64,000 bases of DNA, taken from positions 248,001 to 312,000 of the forward strand of contig MGWO01000007.1 of the NCBI GenBank assembly GCA_001801025.1, written 5' to 3'. Position 1 is the first letter of the stretch. Each line of letters begins with the position of its first letter. This document shows, piece by piece, positions 58,265-64,000 of the stretch. The notes under the pieces are model-generated. The model was not told the DNA's origin. It ran no database searches and worked only from the letters and a program-made list of their open reading frames with translations. Made by a program: the position numbers and the translations under genes. This DNA comes from Gallionellales bacterium GWA2_54_124 (GTDB taxonomy: Bacteria > Pseudomonadota > Gammaproteobacteria > Burkholderiales > Gallionellaceae).

Positions 58265-59182
58265 TCAAGTAAGCGGTTTGACTAACGCTTTGATGCCAAT
58301 AATATGAGTCTGCAAAAACGCGTTGACTAAAACATCAATTGCCTGAGTGCGGGGAAAACTTTTACGCCATGCTAAAGCGATGCGCCGCGAGGGGATCGGC
58401 GCAGCAAAAGGAATTACTTTTAGCAAAGGGCTGTGATAGCGCGGGCCGTTGGCCGATGCCGGTAACACGGTAATGCCCAAACCGGACGCAACCATATTGC
58501 GTATGGTTTCCAGTGAAGTGCCCTTTTTAGTATTCACTCCTTTGCGGTTGAGCTCAGGACATACTTCTGCCACCTGATTGCTGAAGCAGTGGCCGGAATC
58601 GAGCAGCAGCACTTTTTCTCCGGCCAACTCTTGAGCGTGAATGTGGTCTCGGGCGGCCCAGGCGTGTTTGCTATGTACGACGACCTCGAACGCTTCGTCA
58701 TACAGTGCATGGGTGAGAATGCCAGAATCACCAAAGGGTAGGGCAATCACTATGACGTCCAGCATGCCGTTACGCAGCAGAACCTCCAAATTGGCCGTAA
58801 TATTTTCTTCAATTTCCAGCGAGAGTTCAGGCGCGATTGCTTGCAGCGCGGGAATCAAATCGGGCAACAAATAGGGGGCAACGCTGTGAATAATGCCGAT
58901 ACGCAACGGCACAGCGAGCTGATTGCTGCCTTGTTTGGCCATTTCGCGAAGACGCTCCGCTTCTTCCAATACGCGCTGCGCCTGTTCAATAATGGTATTG
59001 CCTATCGCCGTCATCGTGATTTCGCTCTTGCCGCGCTCAAAAATCTTTAGCCCCAACTCTTCTTCGAGCTTTTGTATCGCTAGTGACAGCGCGGGCTGGC
59101 TGATAAAAGATTTTTCTGCAGCGCGGCGAAAATTCCGCTCTTGCGCGACAGCGACAATAAAACGCAGTTCATTCAGGGTCAT
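58265..59182 (-). CDS. oxyR: Hydrogen peroxide sensor OxyR (LysR family)
   Basis: 305 residues. LysR HTH at about 3-60 (TLNELRFIVAVAQERNFRRAAEK). Redox cysteines are Cys199 (SGHCFSNQ) and Cys208, the same positions as in E. coli OxyR. Start fixed at MTLNELRF by GGAGG; 17 extra upstream codons are open but unlikely. Divergent from the rubrerythrin gene, which it probably controls along with dps. Confidence 0.95.
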   Translation of the reverse strand: MTLNELRFIVAVAQERNFRRAAEKSFISQPALSLAIQKLEEELGLKIFERGKSEITMTAIGNTIIEQAQRVLEEAERLREMAKQGSNQLAVPLRIGIIHSVAPYLLPDLIPALQAIAPELSLEIEENITANLEVLLRNGMLDVIVIALPFGDSGILTHALYDEAFEVVVHSKHAWAARDHIHAQELAGEKVLLLDSGHCFSNQVAEVCPELNRKGVNTKKGTSLETIRNMVASGLGITVLPASANGPRYHSPLLKVIPFAAPIPSRRIALAWRKSFPRTQAIDVLVNAFLQTHIIGIKALVKPLT

Positions 59183-59308
59183 GATTCCTCCATTGTGATT
59201 TGAATAGTAAATCAGCTTTGCTAAAACAATCAATTGGATTTATGGAAGTGCAAGGCATACATTGCAGCCGTGGGCAGCAATACCTTTTCAATTAAACAGG
59301 AGAACAAC

Positions 59309-59779
59309 ATGCAACGACCTGAAATCAAAACGAGGGCCAATCTTGAGGCCGCATTTGCCGGTGAATCTATGGCACATGCCAAGTATCGCTACTTTGCCAA
59401 AATTGCACGCGCGGAAGGACATGAAGAGGTTGCGCGTGTTTTTGAAGAAACCGCCGCGCAGGAAGTACAGCACGCAATGGGACACCTTGATTTGCTTTAT
59501 CCCAAAGCCGAAATGAGCACGGCGCGCTGCTTACAAATGGCCATCGAAGGCGAGACTTACGAATACAGTGAAATGTACCCCGGCTTCCTTAAAACCGCAC
59601 AGCAAGAGGGGCATGCCGCTGCCATAGGCGAAATTAAGCAACAGATCGATGAATCGAAAGCGCACGCTGAAATTTTTAAAGCGACATTGGAGAAAGCGGC
59701 CAGGCGATTCGCGGCATTGGCCAAAGTAGAAGAGCGCCACGCCAATCAGTACAGCGCCGTTTTGGCAAAAATTGCTTAA
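59309..59779 (+). CDS. Rubrerythrin (diiron domain only)
   Basis: 156 residues. Ferritin-like diiron domain with ligand motifs [16 protein letters not shown] and [13 protein letters not shown], plus the second pair ESKAHAEIF and EERHANQY. It lacks the C-terminal rubredoxin domain of classical rubrerythrin. A separate rubredoxin gene follows immediately. Acts as NAD(P)H-dependent peroxidase when supplied with electrons. CAGGAGAAC ribosome site; an upstream in-frame extension is rejected. Confidence 0.92.
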   Translation: MQRPEIKTRANLEAAFAGESMAHAKYRYFAKIARAEGHEEVARVFEETAAQEVQHAMGHLDLLYPKAEMSTARCLQMAIEGETYEYSEMYPGFLKTAQQEGHAAAIGEIKQQIDESKAHAEIFKATLEKAARRFAALAKVEERHANQYSAVLAKIA

Positions 59780-59799
59780 CGTATAAAAAGGAGAACACC

Positions 59800-59964
59800 A
59801 TGAAAGTTTGGCAATGTGTCGTTTGCGGTTTTATTTATAACGAAGTGGATGGTTTGCCTGATGAGGGCATCCCGCCGGGTACTGCGTGGCAAGACATTCC
59901 TGAAGACTGGGCGTGCCCCGATTGCGGGGTTGCGAAAGCTGATTTTGAAATGATCGAGGTTTAG
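59800..59964 (+). CDS. Rubredoxin
   Basis: 54 residues. Iron site cysteines 6, 9, 39 and 42 in CVVCGF and CPDCGV, plus the [21 protein letters not shown] core. Too short for a 60-residue cut-off but certain by sequence. AAAAGGAGAAC ribosome site. Expected electron donor to rubrerythrin, reduced by the rubredoxin reductase two genes downstream. Confidence 0.96.
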   Translation: MKVWQCVVCGFIYNEVDGLPDEGIPPGTAWQDIPEDWACPDCGVAKADFEMIEV

Positions 59965-60044
59965 AAGGCCGTTAAAAAAATCCGTTATCTTTCGCTTGCC
60001 GAAGGTTAGGGATCAATCTGCTTCTTACTAAAAAGGAGAGCATC

Positions 60045-60542
60045 ATGAGCAAAGTTAATCACAACAAGCCCTTGGCTATCAATATTGGCCTGTCTGAAAA
60101 AGATAGGCAAAAAATTGCCGGCGGGCTGTCTAGAATGCTGGCTGATACCTATACCCTGTATCTTAAGACGCATAATTTTCATTGGAATGTGACGGGACCG
60201 ATGTTTCAAACTTTGCACCAGATGTTTATGGCGCAATACAACGAAAGCTGGCTGGCGGTTGACTCGCTCGCAGAGCGTATCCGCGTCTTGGGCTACCCTG
60301 CCCCCGGTAGCTACAAAGAGTTTGCCGGGCTGACCTCGATTAATGAAAGCGAGGGCGTGCCGAATGCAAGGGAAATGATCTGTCAGTTAGTCGAAGGTCA
60401 GGAAGCGGTGGTGCGCACGGCACGAGCAGTATTTCCCCTTGCCGAAAAAGCGGGCGATCAGGCTACTGCCGACTTGCTGACTCAACGCATGATGATCCAT
60501 GAACAAAATGCGTGGATGCTGCGCAGTCTGCTCGAAGAATAA
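60045..60542 (+). CDS. dps: Dps ferritin-like DNA-protection protein
   Basis: 165 residues. Ferroxidase ligands His46, His58, Asp73 and Glu77 ([21 protein letters not shown]) each five positions earlier than in E. coli Dps. Oxidises Fe(II) with peroxide and stores iron, preventing Fenton damage. AAAAGGAG site. Part of the OxyR-side cluster. Confidence 0.95.
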   Translation: MSKVNHNKPLAINIGLSEKDRQKIAGGLSRMLADTYTLYLKTHNFHWNVTGPMFQTLHQMFMAQYNESWLAVDSLAERIRVLGYPAPGSYKEFAGLTSINESEGVPNAREMICQLVEGQEAVVRTARAVFPLAEKAGDQATADLLTQRMMIHEQNAWMLRSLLEE

Positions 60543-60552
60543 GGGGACCATT

Positions 60553-61692
60553 GTGAAACCAATTGTCGTGATAGGAAGCGGGCTTGCCGCCTATACCGTG
60601 ATTCGCGAACTGCGCAAACTCAATCGAGAAATTCCGGTCACTTTGGTGTCTCGCGACAGTGCCGACAGCTATTCAAAACCTATGCTGTCGAATGCGTTTG
60701 CACAGAAAAAAGATGCGGCCAGTCTTGTGCTGACGCCTGCGGCTGGCATGGCCCAACAGCTTGGTATTAACGTGCTTGCGAATACTGAGGTGGGCGCTAT
60801 CCATCGCAGTAAAAAACAATTGGATACTGCCTCGGGAGCCGTCGAGTACGACAAACTGGTGCTGGCTTTGGGTGCTGACCCGATCCGTATTCCGCTCAAA
60901 GGCAACGCGGCAGAATCCGTATTATCAGTGAACGACCTGACAGATTACGCCAGACTGCGTGATGAGCTGGGCACGGCAAAATCGATCGCCATCATGGGGG
61001 GCGGCCTTATAGGCTGTGAATTCGCCAATGATCTCGCCTCTGCCGGGTATGCGGTCACCGTGATTGATCCTGGCCCCTGTCCGCTCGCCAGCCTGATGCC
61101 TGCGCAGGCCGGGACGCAACTCCTTGAACCGCTGGCCAGGCTTGGCGTAAGCTGGCGTTTCGGTACTGCAGTGCAAAGTATCGATTCCATGGGCGCAGGC
61201 AAAGTGCTCACCCTCACCGATGACACGATCATTCATGCCGACCTTGTGTTATCCGCCATTGGTTTGCGTCCGCGTATTCAATTAGCAAAGGATGCAGGTA
61301 TCGTTGTGAATCGCGGGATTGTGGTGGACGATCAGCTGCGGACAAATGACGACGCGATATTTGCGCTGGGAGATTGCGCCGAAATAGAAGGCCGGGTGTT
61401 GCCCTTCGTTCTGCCTATCATGCATGCAGGACGTGCGCTGGCAAAAATTCTTGGCAATGAAAATGCAAGCGTTGAGTTTCCTGCCATGCCGGTCGTTATT
61501 AAAACCCCCGCACATCCTATTGTGATATCACCCGTGGCGCGTGATGCCGTTGGTACATGGCAAACATTGGCTTCCGGCAATGGGGTGAAGATGGGATTTT
61601 TCAATCATGCAGACAAGCTGCTCGGATTTGTGCTCACGGGTGAATATGCGGTGGAGCGTAGTGAGATGACAAAAAAACTGGCTGTGCTCTGA
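60553..61692 (+). CDS. Rubredoxin-NAD(+) reductase family flavoprotein
   Basis: 379 residues. FAD-binding VIGSGLAAYTVIREL at the N-terminus, NAD(P)H motif IMGGGLIGCEFANDL near 150, and second FAD motif IFALGDCAE near 272. AlkT/RubB-like. GTG start chosen because GGGGA precedes it; the longer frame overlaps dps. It closes the electron chain NAD(P)H - reductase - rubredoxin - rubrerythrin - peroxide. Confidence 0.88.
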   Translation: MKPIVVIGSGLAAYTVIRELRKLNREIPVTLVSRDSADSYSKPMLSNAFAQKKDAASLVLTPAAGMAQQLGINVLANTEVGAIHRSKKQLDTASGAVEYDKLVLALGADPIRIPLKGNAAESVLSVNDLTDYARLRDELGTAKSIAIMGGGLIGCEFANDLASAGYAVTVIDPGPCPLASLMPAQAGTQLLEPLARLGVSWRFGTAVQSIDSMGAGKVLTLTDDTIIHADLVLSAIGLRPRIQLAKDAGIVVNRGIVVDDQLRTNDDAIFALGDCAEIEGRVLPFVLPIMHAGRALAKILGNENASVEFPAMPVVIKTPAHPIVISPVARDAVGTWQTLASGNGVKMGFFNHADKLLGFVLTGEYAVERSEMTKKLAVL

Positions 61693-61890
61693 GCGCGGAA
61701 GTGATCGAGTAGGCCCGTCGCATCTCGATTTACGGAATTCATAAGCGAGCGCTTGGCGCAGATTGTGGTGGATCTATTTCAAGCCTCCAGCTAAAAATCG
61801 GATGGGCGACGTGCTATTCATTGAGCATAGGAGGTTATCAGGAGTAGAATCGTCGCTTGTTGGCAACAATGAGGCAAGCCGAAATTCCGG

Positions 61891-63900
61891 ATGGACGCAT
61901 TTAGCATTTTACCGATCGATGTTGTGTGCACAGTGATCTTGCTGTGGATAGCCCAAGGCCTGCTGGGACTGGCATTGCAACGTGCGCCGCAGGTCATTTG
62001 TCGCGTGATTTTCCCGCTAAGCGCGTGTATTTCATTGCTGCTGGCTGCAACTGGTTTGTCGGCGCTGGGCGGCGTCGCCAATATCGCGGTGTTGCCGCTG
62101 GGGCTGCCCGATCTGCCGATCCACTTGCGCCTTGACGCACTCTCCTCGTTTTTCCTCATTTTGCTGGGCGGCGCCTCGTTTGGTATTTCGTTGTTTTCTG
62201 CCGGATATTTCAAGAAAACACGCGGCCGCGTGCTGGGACTGCTGTGTCTGGAATATCACCTGTTTCTAGCCAGCATGGCGCTGGTCTTGCTGGCCGATGA
62301 TGCCTATCTTTTCATGGTGGCGTGGGAGACCATGGCGCTGTCTTCCTATTTTCTGGTCACAACCGATCATGCGATTCCGGAGATCCGGCGTGCCGGTTTT
62401 TTATATCTGCTGATCGCGCATGTGGGGGCAGTGGCGATTCTGCTGAGTTTCGGCGTGATGCAGGCAGGACACGGCATCGGTGCGTATACCTTTGGCGCGA
62501 TGCGCGAGGTCACCCTGACAGGTTTCTGGTCGTCAGTTGCCTTCTTGCTGGCGCTGGCAGGCTTTGGTGCTAAGGCGGGATTACTGCCCATGCATGTCTG
62601 GTTGCCCGAAGCGCATCCTGCCGCGCCGTCTCCTGTATCGGCACTGATGAGCGGCGTGATGCTCAAGATGGCAATCTACGGACTTTTACGCGTCACCTTC
62701 GATCTTTTGGGTACGCAACTGTGGTGGTGGGGCGTCTTGGCGCTGGGGCTGGGCCTCATTACCGCCGTGTTCGGTGTTATGTTTGCTGCAGTTCAGGGCG
62801 ACATGAAACGCCTGCTTGCCTATTCGTCGATTGAAAACATCGGACTGCTGATGGTCGGCATCGGTCTTACGTTGATTTTTCATGTGTATGGCAAGCATAC
62901 GCTGGCGGCGCTGGCGTTGACGGCGACGCTGTATCACAGCCTGAACCACGCGTTTTTCAAGAGTCTGTTGTTTATCGGCACAGGTTCAATTTTACATGCC
63001 ACCGGCGAGCGAAATATGGGGCAGTTAGGCGGCCTGATCCACCCCATGCCGTGGGTTTCGGTGCTGATGCTGGTCGGCGTGCTGGCCATATCGGGTCTGC
63101 CGCCGCTCAACGGATTTGTCTCCGAGTGGCTGCTGTTGCAGGCTTTTTTGCTCTCACCGGGCCTCCCTAACAGCTATGTCAATATGCTGGTGCCGGTCGC
63201 AGCCGCAGGCATTGCGCTGGCTGCGGCACTATCAGCCTATGTGATGGTGAAATTCTACGGCGTTATTTTTCTGGGCCAGCGCCGCGAGAACGCGCATAAA
63301 GTGGCGCATGATGCGGACTATTGGGAGCGCGCGGGGCTGCTTTGGCTGGCCGCAGGTTGCGTGCTGCTGGGGCTGGCACCCGTTTTCGTGATCCAGCAGA
63401 TCGATGCTGTGTCGCAGATGCTGCTGGGTGCGCATCTGGGCAATGCCAGTGCCAACTGGATGTTTTTAGCACCCGTCGATACGCATCGGGCAAGTTACGG
63501 CCCGCTCTATTTTCTGCTGGCGGTGCTGGGCGTGATGCTGCTCACCGTCCTGCTGGTGCGGCGCCTGTATCACGGCAGGTCTAAGCGAGGCCCGGCATGG
63601 GACTGCGGTTATCCTCTGCAGACCGCGCGCATGCAGGATAGCGCCGAAGGGTTCGGACAGCCGATCAGGCGCATCTTTGAGCCTTTCTTCAAAATCGAGA
63701 ATGAAGTGCCGACGCCGTTCGATACAGAGCCGAAATATCACGGGATCAGCGAAGATAAACTGTGGTATTTGCTGTATCTGCCGTTAAAGGCGCTGACTGA
63801 AAAACTCTCCGGCTGGGTCTCCCTGTTGCAGCACGGGCGCATCCATCTGTATCTGGCGTATACCTTCGTGACGCTGATCGTGCTGTTGGTGTTCGTGTGA
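61891..63900 (+). CDS. hyfB: Hydrogenase-4/FHL-type membrane subunit HyfB (proton-antiporter-like)
   Basis: 669 residues, about 16 membrane helices. Antiporter-like core similar to NuoL/HycC: WETMALSSYFLV, KAGLLPMHVWLPEAHPAAPSPVSALMSGVMLKMAIYG, and KRLLAYSSIENIGL. The C-terminus has GPAWDCGYP. Part of a membrane-bound hydrogenase or related respiratory complex. The stop overlaps the next gene start by one base. The catalytic subunits would lie beyond the window, so the complex type is open. The upstream 198-base gap shows no clear promoter. Confidence 0.88.
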   Translation: MDAFSILPIDVVCTVILLWIAQGLLGLALQRAPQVICRVIFPLSACISLLLAATGLSALGGVANIAVLPLGLPDLPIHLRLDALSSFFLILLGGASFGISLFSAGYFKKTRGRVLGLLCLEYHLFLASMALVLLADDAYLFMVAWETMALSSYFLVTTDHAIPEIRRAGFLYLLIAHVGAVAILLSFGVMQAGHGIGAYTFGAMREVTLTGFWSSVAFLLALAGFGAKAGLLPMHVWLPEAHPAAPSPVSALMSGVMLKMAIYGLLRVTFDLLGTQLWWWGVLALGLGLITAVFGVMFAAVQGDMKRLLAYSSIENIGLLMVGIGLTLIFHVYGKHTLAALALTATLYHSLNHAFFKSLLFIGTGSILHATGERNMGQLGGLIHPMPWVSVLMLVGVLAISGLPPLNGFVSEWLLLQAFLLSPGLPNSYVNMLVPVAAAGIALAAALSAYVMVKFYGVIFLGQRRENAHKVAHDADYWERAGLLWLAAGCVLLGLAPVFVIQQIDAVSQMLLGAHLGNASANWMFLAPVDTHRASYGPLYFLLAVLGVMLLTVLLVRRLYHGRSKRGPAWDCGYPLQTARMQDSAEGFGQPIRRIFEPFFKIENEVPTPFDTEPKYHGISEDKLWYLLYLPLKALTEKLSGWVSLLQHGRIHLYLAYTFVTLIVLLVFV

Positions 63901-64000
63901 TGAGAAATCCGGAACAAATTTTAGGGATTATTTTTCAGCTCACCCAGTTGCTGCTGGTGGTGCTGGCAGCCCCTCTGCTCACAGGTTGGGTGGGGCAGTG
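63900..64000 (+). CDS. hyfC: HyfC-like membrane subunit, 5' end only
   Basis: The first 33 residues (MRNPEQILGIIFQLTQLLLV...) are a hydrophobic N-terminus as in HyfC/HycD, NuoH-like subunits; the gene runs off the window. Assigned mainly from its one-base overlap with hyfB and usual hyfB-hyfC order. Confidence 0.65.
   Translation, partial: MRNPEQILGIIFQLTQLLLVVLAAPLLTGWVGQ

Overview
The window looks like chromosomal DNA of a Gram-negative betaproteobacterium, probably a Nitrosomonadales/Gallionellaceae-type organism. This placement is an inference from gene families and gene order (nudB-nadA, EEP nuclease with ClsB, proB-obgE-rpmA-rplU, trxA-rho, addB/addA-like nuclease pair, grpE-dnaK-dnaJ, bcs genes). 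There is no rRNA gene in the window to confirm it. I see no tRNA, CRISPR array, insertion sequence or prophage. Most of the window is compact, with many 1-8 base gene overlaps.

Layout. 1-3.5 kb: the 3' part of a two-partner secretion exoprotein and its TpsB transporter, closed by a 22-bp-arm bidirectional terminator. 3.5-5.3 kb: a small Lys-rich protein and an RhlE-type RNA helicase on the minus strand. 5.6-10.6 kb: fmdB-type protein, DUF502 protein, aspS, a secreted guanyl-type RNase with its barstar, nudB and nadA. 10.7-16.9 kb: lipoprotein, EEP nuclease, clsB, a Cys-rich 60-residue protein, an ATM1-type ABC exporter, pbpG and a hypothetical protein. 16.9-23.4 kb, minus strand: CBS-GGDEF diguanylate cyclase, proB, obgE, rpmA, rplU, rho, trxA. 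23.6-30 kb: ferredoxin and the AddB/AddA-like pair, both carrying in-frame copies of a short dispersed repeat. 30-35 kb: sodB, then a KdpD-like kinase lacking the usual N-terminal domain, KdpE, and a Kup potassium transporter. 35-39 kb, minus strand: grpE-dnaK-dnaJ with two clear sigma-32 promoters. 39.2-51.5 kb: a cellulose cluster (bcsD, bcsP, bcsQ, bcsA, bcsB, bcsZ, a barrel-less BcsC-like TPR protein) followed by AlgF/AlgI/AlgJ-like acetylation genes. 51.5-53.8 kb: selO and ssb. 54-58 kb: arsRCDA-acr3 arsenic operon. 58.3-61.7 kb: oxyR divergent from rubrerythrin, rubredoxin, dps and rubredoxin reductase. 61.9 kb to the end: hyfB and the start of hyfC.

How the parts fit. The cellulose cluster encodes a c-di-GMP-responsive synthase (PilZ domain intact), a BcsD/BcsP/BcsQ accessory set, a periplasmic cellulase and a three-protein O-acetylation module. 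This predicts an acetylated cellulose, but the outer-membrane BcsC barrel is not encoded here. The rubrerythrin/rubredoxin/rubredoxin-reductase chain plus Dps beside an OxyR with both redox cysteines reads as one peroxide-defence unit suited to a microaerophile handling iron. The KdpDE-type pair next to kup suggests regulation of a constitutive-type K+ uptake system instead of KdpFABC. The strongest candidates for something undescribed are the barrel-less acetylated-cellulose cluster, the in-frame dispersed repeat family, and the KdpDE-Kup arrangement.
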